Positions 9,268-19,236 of a stretch of DNA of 64,000 nt are shown one piece after another. This DNA is from Flavobacteriaceae bacterium (GTDB taxonomy: Bacteria; Bacteroidota; Bacteroidia; Flavobacteriales; Flavobacteriaceae), in NCBI GenBank assembly GCA_023260435.1, contig JALQVG010000017.1, positions 1 through 64,000 on the forward strand, read 5' to 3'. The position numbers and the translations under genes are program-made. Each line of letters starts with the position of its first letter. Position 1 is the first letter of the stretch. The notes beneath the pieces were generated by a model. The model saw only the letters and a list, made by a program, of their open reading frames with translations, was not told the DNA's origin and ran no database searches.

Positions 9268-12024
9268 ATGGACAAGTATTCATTTCTCAACGCAGCACAC
9301 ACTGCGTTTTTTGCTGACCTATACGATCGTTATTTGGTCAATCCTGATTCGGTAGAGCCTAGCTGGCGCGCATTTTTTCAAGGATTTGATTTTGGGCAAG
9401 AGTTTTCTAGCGCCACGTTAACTGGAAGTGAGTTACCACAGATGGGCGCGCTTTCTGAATCCGTCCCAGATTCAATCCGCAAGGAATTTATGGTCGTGAA
9501 ACTCATTGACGCTTACCGGTCAAGGGGTCACTTATTTACCAAAACGAATCCAGTGAGAGCTAGAAGGACCTATGAGCCTACCCTTGATTTGGAAAATTTT
9601 GGATTGAATGCCGCTGATCTAGATACGGTTTTTTCTGCTGGAGAAATCTTGGGATTGAAGGCCACCTCATTGCGCAATATCATCGATCACTTGCAAGCGA
9701 TCTACTGTCAGTCCATCGGTGTCGAGTACATGTACATCCGCAAACCAGACCGCGTTCAGTGGATTCAAAACTGGATTAACGTCAACGACAACCAACCCAG
9801 TTTTACGGCAGATCAAAAGAAACACATCCTTAAAAAACTGACCCAAGCGGTGAGTTTCGAGATGTTTTTACACACCAAATACGTTGGTCAGAAGCGTTTT
9901 TCGCTCGAGGGCAATGAATCGTTAATTCCTGCGATCGACGCCATTATTGAAAAAGCAGCCTCTATAGGTGTGAAAGAGTTTGTCATGGGTATGGCCCACC
10001 GCGGAAGGTTGAATGTGCTGATGAATATTTTTGGTAAGTCTGCTAAGGATATTTTTAGCGAGTTCGACGGCAAGGATTACGAACAAGTAGTTTTTGACGG
10101 GGATGTGAAATATCACCTGGGCTGGACTTCAGCCCGGACAGCCGATAACGGCAATGAAATCACCATGAATATCGCTCCCAACCCCTCGCACTTGGAAACC
10201 GTAGGCGCCGTGGTGGAAGGGATTGCTCGAGCTAAACAAGACACTACCTACGCCCAAGATCCTTCCAAAGTATTGCCTATCGTGGTACACGGAGATGCGG
10301 CCATCGCTGGTCAGGGTATTGTGTATGAAATTGTGCAGATGGCTCAGCTGGATGGATACCGCACAGAGGGAACCATTCATATTGTAGTCAATAACCAAAT
10401 TGGCTTTACGACCAATTATTTGGATGCGCGTTCTTCAACCTATTGCACAGACATCGGAAAGGTGACCTTGTCTCCAGTACTGCATGTCAATGCAGACGAC
10501 GCGGAGGCGGTGGTTCATGCGGCCCTATTTGCCTTGGACTACCGAATGACCTTTAAACGCGATGTGTTTATCGATTTGTTGGGGTACAGAAAATACGGAC
10601 ACAACGAAGGAGATGAGCCTAGATTTACCCAGCCTAAGTTGTATAAGGCGATTGCGGCCCATGAGAATCCCAAAGAGATTTACACCCAAAAGCTTTTGGC
10701 TGAGGGAGTGATTGACCAGGCATTTGTAGCTAGTTTAGAAGAACAGTACAAACAAGAGCTTGAGATGCACTTGGAAGATTCCCGCAAGGTGGAAAAAACA
10801 GTGGTGACGCCATTTATGGCCGATGCCTGGAAGGACTGCACTCCAGCTACAGAGCAGGGAATGGCTCTTAAAGTAACTACAGCCTACCCGCAAGACCGAT
10901 TAAAATCAATCGCTGCTCACCTGACTGAATTGCCCAAAGGCTTGAAGTTTTTGCGCAAAGTCGACAAACTTATTGAGGACCGAAGAAAGATGGTTTTTGA
11001 AACCGATCAGCTCGATTGGGCGATGGGCGAATTACTCGCTTACGGATCCCTGCTCGAAGAAGGTTTTGATGTGCGGATTTCTGGACAAGACGTGGAACGA
11101 GGGACTTTTTCTCACCGACACGCCGTGCTTAAAGTGGAGGACTCTGAACAAGAAGTGGTCCTGCTTAGAGATATGCCTTCACGTCAAGGAGATTTCCATA
11201 TTTTCAATTCTCATTTGTCCGAGTACGGTGTATTGGGCTATGAATATGGTTATGCTATGGCTCATCCTAAGGCGCTGACCATTTGGGAGGCTCAATTTGG
11301 GGATTTCTCCAATGGAGCCCAAATTATGATTGACCAATATATTTCGGCAGCAGAAGATAAGTGGGAGTTGCAAAATGGATTGGTGATGTTGTTGCCCCAC
11401 GGATATGAAGGGCAGGGTGCAGAGCACTCTTCCGCCCGTATGGAGCGATTTTTACAATTGTGCGCTAAAGACAATATGTTTGTCGCAGATTGTACCACCC
11501 CAGCCAATATGTTCCACTTGCTCAGAAGACAACTCAAAGCGGCGTACCGCAAACCTTTGGTGGTATTCACGCCTAAGTCTTTATTGCGCCATCCGCTGGC
11601 TACCTCTTCGCTGGCTGATTTTTCACAGGGTCAATTCCAGGAGTTGATCGATGACGCAACAGCCCAAGTGTCCCAAGTGCGCAAAGTGGTTTTTTGTACA
11701 GGTAAGTTTTACTATGATTTGCTAGCCCAACGCCAAGAGCTACAACGTTCAGATGTGGCCCTAGTACGTATCGAGCAGTTGTTTCCGCTTCCCGTTGATC
11801 AAATTGAAGCGGTCATGGCAAAATATACCCAGGCAGATCGATGGATTTGGACTCAAGAAGAGCCCAGAAACATGGGGGCTTGGAGCTATTTATTGATGCA
11901 TTACCCAGGTGTGTCCCAATGGACTTTGGCGGCACAAGATATGTATGCCTCTCCGGCAGCAGGTAGTCCTGTACGCGCCAAAAAGCGCCATCAGGATGTA
12001 ATTGATCAAGTGTTTTCTCTCTAA
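9268..12024 (+). CDS. sucA: 2-oxoglutarate dehydrogenase E1 component
   Basis: 918 aa; MGMAHRGRLNVL, PNPSHLETVGAVVEG, HGDAAIAGQG, YRKYGHNEGDEPRFTQP, LLPHGYEGQGAEHSSAR. Confidence 0.97.
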   Translation: MDKYSFLNAAHTAFFADLYDRYLVNPDSVEPSWRAFFQGFDFGQEFSSATLTGSELPQMGALSESVPDSIRKEFMVVKLIDAYRSRGHLFTKTNPVRARRTYEPTLDLENFGLNAADLDTVFSAGEILGLKATSLRNIIDHLQAIYCQSIGVEYMYIRKPDRVQWIQNWINVNDNQPSFTADQKKHILKKLTQAVSFEMFLHTKYVGQKRFSLEGNESLIPAIDAIIEKAASIGVKEFVMGMAHRGRLNVLMNIFGKSAKDIFSEFDGKDYEQVVFDGDVKYHLGWTSARTADNGNEITMNIAPNPSHLETVGAVVEGIARAKQDTTYAQDPSKVLPIVVHGDAAIAGQGIVYEIVQMAQLDGYRTEGTIHIVVNNQIGFTTNYLDARSSTYCTDIGKVTLSPVLHVNADDAEAVVHAALFALDYRMTFKRDVFIDLLGYRKYGHNEGDEPRFTQPKLYKAIAAHENPKEIYTQKLLAEGVIDQAFVASLEEQYKQELEMHLEDSRKVEKTVVTPFMADAWKDCTPATEQGMALKVTTAYPQDRLKSIAAHLTELPKGLKFLRKVDKLIEDRRKMVFETDQLDWAMGELLAYGSLLEEGFDVRISGQDVERGTFSHRHAVLKVEDSEQEVVLLRDMPSRQGDFHIFNSHLSEYGVLGYEYGYAMAHPKALTIWEAQFGDFSNGAQIMIDQYISAAEDKWELQNGLVMLLPHGYEGQGAEHSSARMERFLQLCAKDNMFVADCTTPANMFHLLRRQLKAAYRKPLVVFTPKSLLRHPLATSSLADFSQGQFQELIDDATAQVSQVRKVVFCTGKFYYDLLAQRQELQRSDVALVRIEQLFPLPVDQIEAVMAKYTQADRWIWTQEEPRNMGAWSYLLMHYPGVSQWTLAAQDMYASPAAGSPVRAKKRHQDVIDQVFSL

Positions 12025-12043
12025 TTGAACAAATTTTATCGCC

Positions 12044-13279
12044 ATGATACTAGAAATGAAAGTTCCTTCTCCAGGAGAATCCATCACCGAGGTTGAAATT
12101 GCCTCTTGGTTGGTGGCCGATGGGGATTATGTTGAAAAAGACCAAGCCATCGCTGAGGTGGATTCAGATAAAGCCACTTTGGAATTGCCTGCTGAGGCAA
12201 GTGGTATCATCACGCTTAAGGCTGAAGAGGGAGATGCAGTTGCCGTTGGGCAAGTGGTTTGTTTGATCGACACGGCTGCCGCTAAACCATCTGGTGCATC
12301 TGAACCAGCTCCTTCGGCAGAGGCCAAAAAAGCAACTGCTCCTGTGGCTACACCCGCTCCGGTAGCTGCCTCAGCTCCTGCAGTGACAACACCTCAAAAA
12401 GGTGCAGGAATTGCCTCGCCGGCTGCCCAAAAGATTTTGGCTGAAAAAGGAATTGATCCCGCTCAAGTCGCTGGGACCGGTCGCGAAGGTCGAATCACCA
12501 AGGAGGATGCGCAACAAGCGGTACCTTCTATGGGTTCTGCGCCCACACATGGCAGCAGAGGGGAGTCGAGAACCAAGTTGTCGATGTTGCGCAGAAAAGT
12601 AGCCGAGCGTTTGGTGGCTGCTAAAAATGAAACTGCGATGCTCACCACATTTAACGAGGTGGATATGAGCGCCATATTTGCCTTGCGCAAAGAGTATAAA
12701 GATGCTTTTGCCGCAAAACACGGTGTTGGTTTAGGATTTATGTCCTTCTTTACGCTAGCGGTCATCCGCGCCCTTAAAATGTTCCCAGCGGTCAATTCAA
12801 TGATCGATGACAAGGATATGATTACCTATGATTTTTGCGACATCAGTATAGCGGTTTCAGGTCCTAAAGGTTTGATGGTACCCGTGATCCGAAATGCTGA
12901 ATTGTTGAGTTTTAGAGGGGTAGAGGCTGAGGTGAAAAGGTTGGCTGTGCGTGCTCGTGAAGGGGCTATTACCGTAGATGAGATGACGGGAGGTACGTTT
13001 ACCATCACCAACGGAGGTGTTTTTGGTTCTATGTTGTCTACACCGATCATCAATCCTCCTCAAAGCGCCATTTTAGGGATGCATAACATTGTTGAGCGCC
13101 CAGTGGTTAAAGATGGAGCGATCGTTGCTGCCCCTGTGATGTACGTAGCCCTTTCTTATGACCACAGAATTATCGATGGTCGTGAGTCCGTCGGTTTCTT
13201 AGTGGCTGTTAAAGAGGCTTTGGAGAATCCAATTGAAGTGCTGATGAACAATCAGGTTAAGCAAGCGCTCGAACTATAG
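12044..13279 (+). CDS. sucB: Dihydrolipoyllysine-residue succinyltransferase (2-oxoglutarate dehydrogenase E2)
   Basis: Lipoyl domain EVDSDKATLELPAEASG, Ala/Pro linker, E3-binding domain, catalytic SYDHRIIDGRESVGFL. Confidence 0.96.
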   Translation: MILEMKVPSPGESITEVEIASWLVADGDYVEKDQAIAEVDSDKATLELPAEASGIITLKAEEGDAVAVGQVVCLIDTAAAKPSGASEPAPSAEAKKATAPVATPAPVAASAPAVTTPQKGAGIASPAAQKILAEKGIDPAQVAGTGREGRITKEDAQQAVPSMGSAPTHGSRGESRTKLSMLRRKVAERLVAAKNETAMLTTFNEVDMSAIFALRKEYKDAFAAKHGVGLGFMSFFTLAVIRALKMFPAVNSMIDDKDMITYDFCDISIAVSGPKGLMVPVIRNAELLSFRGVEAEVKRLAVRAREGAITVDEMTGGTFTITNGGVFGSMLSTPIINPPQSAILGMHNIVERPVVKDGAIVAAPVMYVALSYDHRIIDGRESVGFLVAVKEALENPIEVLMNNQVKQALEL

Positions 13280-13284
13280 TTTCT

Positions 13285-14061
13285 GTGTTTGTAGACACCC
13301 ATACTCATTTATATGTGCCAGAATTCGATGATGATGTAGCACAAGTCATCGAAAGGGGGTTGACTGCCGGTGTACAACGGTTTATACTACCAGCTATCGA
13401 TTCAACGTATACACAACGGATGCGCCAACTTGAAAAGGCGTATCCGTTTTCTATTTCTGTGATGGCGGGACTTCATCCCACCCACGTGGGTCCGGGATTT
13501 GAGCAGGAGTTAACTCATGTACACCATCAATTGTCTACAGAAAAATGTATTGCTGTTGGTGAAATTGGCATCGATCTCTATTGGGACAAAACTTACCTGA
13601 GAGAACAAAAAGAGGCATTTGCCCGGCAAATCCAGTGGGCACGAGACTTTAATCTCCCCTTTGCGATCCATTGCCGACAAGCTTTTGATGAGGTTTTCGA
13701 CGTGTTGACCTCTTTTGATGGGCTTCATCGAGGGGTATTTCACTGTTTTTCAGGTGATTTTTCTCAAGCACAAAGAGCTATTTCCTTAGGGCTTCACTTA
13801 GGAATTGGTGGCGTGGTGACCTTTAAAAACGGGCAAATCGATCAGTGGATCAATCAAATTCCACTAGAACATTTGGTGTTAGAGACAGATGCGCCGTATT
13901 TAGCTCCGGCGCCCCATAGAGGAAAACGAAATGAACCTGAATTCCTTACCTTAGTGGTGACCAAATTAGCAGCACTTTATGGTGTAAGCGAACAAGAGAT
14001 AGGTCAAGTCACTACAGCTAACGCAAAAAACCTCTTTAACTGGTCTGATGAAACCTTATAA
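13285..14061 (+). CDS. tatD: TatD family hydrolase
   Basis: FVDTHTHLYVPEFD, GEIGIDLYWD, HCRQAFDEV, HCFSGD, LETDAPYLAP. GTG start. Confidence 0.92.
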   Translation: MFVDTHTHLYVPEFDDDVAQVIERGLTAGVQRFILPAIDSTYTQRMRQLEKAYPFSISVMAGLHPTHVGPGFEQELTHVHHQLSTEKCIAVGEIGIDLYWDKTYLREQKEAFARQIQWARDFNLPFAIHCRQAFDEVFDVLTSFDGLHRGVFHCFSGDFSQAQRAISLGLHLGIGGVVTFKNGQIDQWINQIPLEHLVLETDAPYLAPAPHRGKRNEPEFLTLVVTKLAALYGVSEQEIGQVTTANAKNLFNWSDETL

Positions 14062-15079
14062 AGCCAAAATTTTGGTGATTTACACCGGTGGGACCATCGG
14101 TATGGTAAAAGATCCTGAGGATGGTGCGTTAAAACCATTTGACTTTGATCATTTAGTAGCCCAGATTCCTGAATTGAAATGGTTGGATTGTATCATCTCT
14201 TCTATTTCTTTTGCTCAACCTATGGATTCCAGCAATATGCAACCCAGTCACTGGATTGAATTAGTGGAATTATTGGAGGTTAATCACCAGAACTACGACG
14301 GATTTGTGGTGCTCCACGGCAGCGACACCATGAGTTATACCGCTTCTGCTTTGTCGTTTATGGTGCGCGGCTTGGCCAAGCCCATTATTTTCACGGGTTC
14401 TCAATTGCCCATAGGCGACTTAAGGACCGACGCTAAAGAGAATTTGATCACGGCTATACAAATTGCGGCACTACACCAGGAAGGGGTTCCCGTGATTCAA
14501 GAAGTAGGCCTTTATTTTGAATACAAATTATACAGAGCCAACAGAACAACTAAGGTAAGCGCCTCTCATTTTAATGCATTTGCCTCGTTTAACTATCCTG
14601 CGTTGGTGGAATCTGGGGTTCAATTAGAGGTAAATCACGGATATTTATGGCGCAGTATGCTTGCGGCACCCGTTTTTCACAAACGGCTCAACGATAAGGT
14701 AGGGCTTCTAAAATTATATCCGGGCATGCCCTTGTCACTGGTTCGTTCCGTGCTGCTCGAGGCAGGTCTATCGGCCGTGTTGATCGAATCTTTTGGTGCT
14801 GGGAATGCTCCAGACGCCCCCTGGCTGCATGAAATCATCCAAGAGGCGCTTGCTCAAAACGTGCTTCTATGCCACGTAACTCAGTGTGCTGGTGGTGGGG
14901 TGTTGGATGATCACTACCAAACAAGTATCCGCTTTAATCATCCAGAAATTCTCAGTGGAAGAGACTTAACTACCGAGGCGGCCCTGGCCAAATTAATGGT
15001 TTTATTGGGCTCTGAAATTGACCCTCAAGAACTTAGGTCGCTGTGGTCAACTTCTTTGTGTGGCGAGCAAAATAATTAA
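14048..15079 (+). CDS. ansA: Type I L-asparaginase
   Basis: ILVIYTGGTIGMVKD, VLHGSDTMSYTASALSFM, FTGSQLPIGDLRTDAKENL; overlaps tatD by 14 bp. Confidence 0.93.
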   Translation: MKPYKAKILVIYTGGTIGMVKDPEDGALKPFDFDHLVAQIPELKWLDCIISSISFAQPMDSSNMQPSHWIELVELLEVNHQNYDGFVVLHGSDTMSYTASALSFMVRGLAKPIIFTGSQLPIGDLRTDAKENLITAIQIAALHQEGVPVIQEVGLYFEYKLYRANRTTKVSASHFNAFASFNYPALVESGVQLEVNHGYLWRSMLAAPVFHKRLNDKVGLLKLYPGMPLSLVRSVLLEAGLSAVLIESFGAGNAPDAPWLHEIIQEALAQNVLLCHVTQCAGGGVLDDHYQTSIRFNHPEILSGRDLTTEAALAKLMVLLGSEIDPQELRSLWSTSLCGEQNN

Positions 15080-15135
15080 CCGCAATCGTTTGATTTACTA
15101 GCTTTTTTTTTGTTATTTGGACCGTTTTTTAAACT

Positions 15136-15223
15136 AGAGAGGTGGCCGAGTGGTCGAAGGCGCACGCCTGGAAAGTGTGTATACACCAAAAGTGTATCGA
15201 GGGTTCGAATCCCTTCCTCTCTG
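15136..15223 (+). tRNA. tRNA-Ser (anticodon GGA)
   Basis: Acceptor AGAGAGG/CCTCTCT, anticodon arm CACGC-CTGGAAA-GTGTG, long variable arm, GGTTCGAATCC T-arm. Confidence 0.93.
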
Positions 15224-15302
15224 CTGAGTAAGTTTTAATTTTTTATTGACTAATTTTTTTATCTTTAACACCATTAACTAACTAAAATTTAAGTTGATCA
15301 CA

Positions 15303-16079
15303 ATGAAAAAACCATTTTCAATCCTAGCAGTAGCTGGGTTATTTGTTACAAGTACAAGTATCGTAAGCGCAAAAGCAATCGCTGGTCAAATGTCTGCTGC
15401 ATTGACTACAGCTGCCGTTGTTTTGCAAGAAGAGGCTCCCGCAGCCAAAGGATTTACACAAGTGTTAAAAGAGCAATTTATCCAAGGGGGTGCATCCTTC
15501 ATGGGAATTGTATTGCTTTCTTTGATCCTCGGTTTGGCTGTAGCCATCGAGCGTATCATTTTCTTGAACTTGTCTACAACCAACACCGCTAAACTAAGAG
15601 AAGACGTAGAAGCTGCTTTAGCTTCTGGAGGGATTGAAGCTGCTAAAGAATTGTGCAGAAACACTAAAGGTCCTGTTGCTTCTATCTACTACCAAGGTTT
15701 AGATCGCGCTAAAGAAGGTCTTGAGTCTGCTGAAAAAGCAGTTGTTGCCTACGGTGGCGTTCAAATGGGTCAATTAGAGAAAAACGTTTCTTGGTTGTCT
15801 TTATTTATTGCAGTAGCTCCGATGCTTGGGTTCATGGGTACTGTAATCGGGATGATTCAGGCGTTCCAAAAAATTGCTGCAGTGGGTAACTTGAGCGCAT
15901 CTTTGATCGCTGGTGATATCCAAGTAGCACTTTTGACTACTGTATTTGGTTTGATTACTGCGATCATTTTGCAGGTTTTCTACAACTACATCGTAGCAAA
16001 AATTGACAGCATCATCAACGATATGGAAGATTCTTCTATCGCTTTGATCGATATGTTGGCTGCGAACACCAAAAAATAA
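15303..16079 (+). CDS. exbB: MotA/TolQ/ExbB proton channel family protein
   Basis: LLSLILGLAVAIERIIFL; LSLFIAVAPMLGFMGTVIGMIQAFQKI; LLTTVFGLITAIILQVFYNYI. Confidence 0.9.
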   Translation: MKKPFSILAVAGLFVTSTSIVSAKAIAGQMSAALTTAAVVLQEEAPAAKGFTQVLKEQFIQGGASFMGIVLLSLILGLAVAIERIIFLNLSTTNTAKLREDVEAALASGGIEAAKELCRNTKGPVASIYYQGLDRAKEGLESAEKAVVAYGGVQMGQLEKNVSWLSLFIAVAPMLGFMGTVIGMIQAFQKIAAVGNLSASLIAGDIQVALLTTVFGLITAIILQVFYNYIVAKIDSIINDMEDSSIALIDMLAANTKK

Positions 16080-16107
16080 TCAAGCCCCAATTTAAAGTTA
16101 TATAATC

Positions 16108-16551
16108 ATGCATAAGTTTTTAAAAATTGCATTAATCGCATTGGGCTTGATTGGAACCATCCTTTGGTTTCAACTTCCGGATGCGGAGATGCCTGCCAGT
16201 GAGGCAGTTGAAAGTACCTCTATGAGCTTGATGTTCATGATCACGTACTTGTTGTTGGCGATTGCTATATTTTCTACATTATATTTTGCCATCAAGAGAA
16301 TTCTTTCATCTAAGGCTATATTAGTCAGTACCTTGAAGTCTTTGGGCGGATTGTTGGTTGTTGTTTTACTCTCCTACATCCTTTCAAGCGGTTCTGATGT
16401 GAGCGTTGAAGAAATGGCCAGTCTTGGGATCGAAACCACTGAATCAACCATTAGAAATATCGGAATGGGCTTGAATGTATTTTTCATCCTCATGCTGATT
16501 GCTGTGGTGCTCATGGTAGGACCAGGTCTTAAACGCGTATTTAAAAAGTAA
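16108..16551 (+). CDS. Hypothetical membrane protein within the ExbB/ExbD operon
   Basis: 147 aa with several hydrophobic segments; 4-nt gap to the following ExbD gene. Confidence 0.75.
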   Translation: MHKFLKIALIALGLIGTILWFQLPDAEMPASEAVESTSMSLMFMITYLLLAIAIFSTLYFAIKRILSSKAILVSTLKSLGGLLVVVLLSYILSSGSDVSVEEMASLGIETTESTIRNIGMGLNVFFILMLIAVVLMVGPGLKRVFKK

Positions 16552-16555
16552 TATT

Positions 16556-17188
16556 ATGGCTAGAAGAGGAGCACCACCAGAAGTAAATGCTGGCTCAATG
16601 GCGGACATTGCGTTCTTGCTGCTCATCTTTTTCTTGGTCACCACGACTATTGAAACTGATGCAGGTTTAGACCGTATGCTGCCTCCGATTGAACCACCTG
16701 ATTCAGACGTCGTTATTAAGCAAAAAAACATCTTCATGGTGAACGTTAACAAGTATGGACAAATACTTGCTGATGAACAACCTGTTGAATTGGCTGATTT
16801 GCGCTCATCGGTTATTGCGTTCTTGGACAATGGAGGTTTGTCGAAATCTGAGGCAACTCAAGAAAACCCCTTCTGTGACTATTGCCAGGGATTGAGGGAT
16901 GCGAGTTCATCTGACAATCCTGAGAAAGCAATCGTTTCATTGAAAAGCGATCGTGAGACTAAATATGGTGTTTACATCGCTGTTCAAAATGAGATTGTTG
17001 GGGCCTACAACGACTTAAGAAATCGCGAAGCACAACGTTTGTACCGCAGAAATTTCACTGAAATGGAAGATTTGTACAACAACCCCGAAACTCCCAGTGA
17101 AATCCGCGAGGAGTTAAAAGAGAAAGTGAAGCGTATTCAAGATTTGTTCCCACAGAAGTTTTCTGAGGCTGAAACAGCTATTAAATAA
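16556..17188 (+). CDS. exbD: ExbD/TolR family biopolymer transporter (long form)
   Basis: PPEVNAGSMADIAFLLLIFFLVTTTIETDAGLDRMLPP N-terminal TM signature; 210 aa. Confidence 0.88.
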   Translation: MARRGAPPEVNAGSMADIAFLLLIFFLVTTTIETDAGLDRMLPPIEPPDSDVVIKQKNIFMVNVNKYGQILADEQPVELADLRSSVIAFLDNGGLSKSEATQENPFCDYCQGLRDASSSDNPEKAIVSLKSDRETKYGVYIAVQNEIVGAYNDLRNREAQRLYRRNFTEMEDLYNNPETPSEIREELKEKVKRIQDLFPQKFSEAETAIK

Positions 17189-17204
17189 TTTTAAACGATA
17201 AAGT

Positions 17205-17687
17205 ATGTCAAAGTTTAACAAGAAGAAAAGCGGCGATTTGCCACCAGTTTCTACAGCTTCTTTGCCGGATATCGTTTTCATGCTGTTGTTCTTCTTTATG
17301 ACCGTAACGGTGATGAAGGACAGTTCTTTGAAAATTGAAAACACGCTACCTAACGCCAACGAAATAAAAAAGTTGGATAAAAAGGATCGTGTGATCTATG
17401 TGTATGCCGGTAAACCCACCCGTGAATATCAAAAAGCGTTTGGTACTGAAACTAAGGTACAGTTAAACGACAAGTTTGCTGATGCCAAAGAAGTAGGGGC
17501 TTATATTTTGGCGGAACGCGCCAAAAAAGCGCAAGAGCTTCAAAATGTTTTGACCACCTCTCTTAAGGTGGACAAAAATGCCAATATGGGTATTATCCAA
17601 GACATTAAAATGGAGTTGAGAAAAGTAAACTCTCTAAAGATTAATTACACCACCTATAACGGTGATGCATTTAGAAACTTAGAGTAG
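17205..17687 (+). CDS. exbD: ExbD/TolR family biopolymer transporter (second paralogue)
   Basis: PPVSTASLPDIVFMLLFFFMTVTVMKDSSLKIENTLPNA. Confidence 0.88.
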   Translation: MSKFNKKKSGDLPPVSTASLPDIVFMLLFFFMTVTVMKDSSLKIENTLPNANEIKKLDKKDRVIYVYAGKPTREYQKAFGTETKVQLNDKFADAKEVGAYILAERAKKAQELQNVLTTSLKVDKNANMGIIQDIKMELRKVNSLKINYTTYNGDAFRNLE

Positions 17688-17705
17688 TTCTAATTGTGAT
17701 CTACG

Positions 17706-17741
17706 AAAAAACCCCAGTACTTATGTACTGGGGTTTTTTAT
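17706..17741. terminator. Bidirectional intrinsic terminator between exbD and rpoN
   Basis: AAAAAACCCCAGTACTTATGTACTGGGGTTTTTT. Confidence 0.9.
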
Positions 17742-17742
17742 T

Positions 17743-19200
17743 TTACAGTGATTTTCTGAGCCTTGCTACGGGAAGGCCTAGTTGCTCTCGATATTTGGCC
17801 ACTGTTCTTCTCGCAATAGGATACCCTTTTTCTTTGAGTATTTTGGTGAGATCATCATCGTTTAGCGGTTTGGACTTGTCCTCCGCTTCGATGATTTGAC
17901 CCAGGATTGTTTTAATTTCTTTGGTGGATATATCGTCCCCTTGATCATTTTTCATGCCCTCGGAAAAGTAGTATTTGACCAAGTGGGTTCCGTATGGAGT
18001 ATCGACATATTTGCTGTTGACTACCCGTGATACCGTCGATATATCCATTTGAATTTCTTGAGCGATGTCCTTTAAAATCAACGGCTTTATTTTTGTTTCA
18101 TCCCCGGTGAGAAAATACTCTTTTTGATGGGCAACTATGGCATTCATCGTTCTGAGCAAGGTATCTTGTCTCTGCCTGATGGCGTCGATAAACCATTGTG
18201 CTGCATCGAGTTTATGCTTGATAAAGGTAACTGCTTCCTTTAGACTTGGCGTCTTGTCTGCTCCGTCTTTATAGGTGTGCATGAGTGTTTGGTACGCTTG
18301 TGATACGTGTAACTCGGGTGCGTTCCTGCCGTTGAGTTGGACATCTATAGACCCGTCTTGGACCATGAGTGTGAAGTCAGGGATAATGTGTTCCGTGATT
18401 TTACCTTGTTCGGTAAAGGCACTGCCTGGCTTGGGATTTAATTTTTCGATTTCATGCAATGCTTCCCTCAGCGTTTGCTCATCCCACTTCAGTCGCTGCA
18501 TTATTTTATCATAGTGCTTTTTGCTAAACGCATCAAAGGCTACTTCTATGAGTAATTTTGCATTTTTTATCGCTTCTGTGCTCGTTTTTCTAGATAGTTG
18601 AACTAGAAGACATTCTTCTAAAGTTCGTGCGCCCACACCTGCTGGATCTAGTTTGTGCAAGAATTGTTCAATTACTTGCTCTACTTCTTGTTCGCTAGCG
18701 ATTAGATTCTCATTGAATGCGAGGTCATCGAGTAAATCCAGCATGGGTCTTCTCAGGTAACCACTTTCATCGATGCTCCCGATTAAAAAGGCAGCGATTA
18801 ACCACTCTCGTTCAGTGGTCATCTGTTGGTTGAGTTGGTCGATCAGGGATTGATAAAAACTTTGACCAGCGGCATAGGGTATTTCTCGTTCCTCTTGTTC
18901 CGCGTAATTGTTGCTTTGTGTTTTGTAGTCAGGAAATTCGTCATCACTCAAATAATCATCGATATTGACGTCTTGAGCATCGATCTCTTGATGATTATTC
19001 TCGTATAAATCATCCTCATAGACGTCGGACACCTCATGATCCAACTCCTCTTTTCCTTTTTCCAGGGCAGGATTTTCTTCGAGTTCTTGCCGGATTCTTT
19101 GCTCGAATGCCTGTGTAGGCAGCTGAATCAACTTCATGAGTTGAATCTGCTGGGGGGATAATTTTTGAGAAAGTTTAAGTTGTAGGTGTTGTTTTAACAT
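17743..19200 (-). CDS. rpoN: RNA polymerase sigma-54 factor
   Basis: MLKQHLQLKLSQKLSPQQIQLMKLIQLPTQAFEQRIRQELEENPALE; C-terminal RpoN box ARRTVAKYREQLGLPVARLRK. Confidence 0.96.
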   Translation of the reverse strand: MLKQHLQLKLSQKLSPQQIQLMKLIQLPTQAFEQRIRQELEENPALEKGKEELDHEVSDVYEDDLYENNHQEIDAQDVNIDDYLSDDEFPDYKTQSNNYAEQEEREIPYAAGQSFYQSLIDQLNQQMTTEREWLIAAFLIGSIDESGYLRRPMLDLLDDLAFNENLIASEQEVEQVIEQFLHKLDPAGVGARTLEECLLVQLSRKTSTEAIKNAKLLIEVAFDAFSKKHYDKIMQRLKWDEQTLREALHEIEKLNPKPGSAFTEQGKITEHIIPDFTLMVQDGSIDVQLNGRNAPELHVSQAYQTLMHTYKDGADKTPSLKEAVTFIKHKLDAAQWFIDAIRQRQDTLLRTMNAIVAHQKEYFLTGDETKIKPLILKDIAQEIQMDISTVSRVVNSKYVDTPYGTHLVKYYFSEGMKNDQGDDISTKEIKTILGQIIEAEDKSKPLNDDDLTKILKEKGYPIARRTVAKYREQLGLPVARLRKSL

Positions 19201-19236
19201 GTCTTGAAGCTACACTAAGCAGCGGTAAAGTCCAAG

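Noticed and set aside
12270-12420. Ala/Pro-rich repetitive segment
   Set aside because: Normal flexible linker between lipoyl and E3-binding domains of the E2 subunit.
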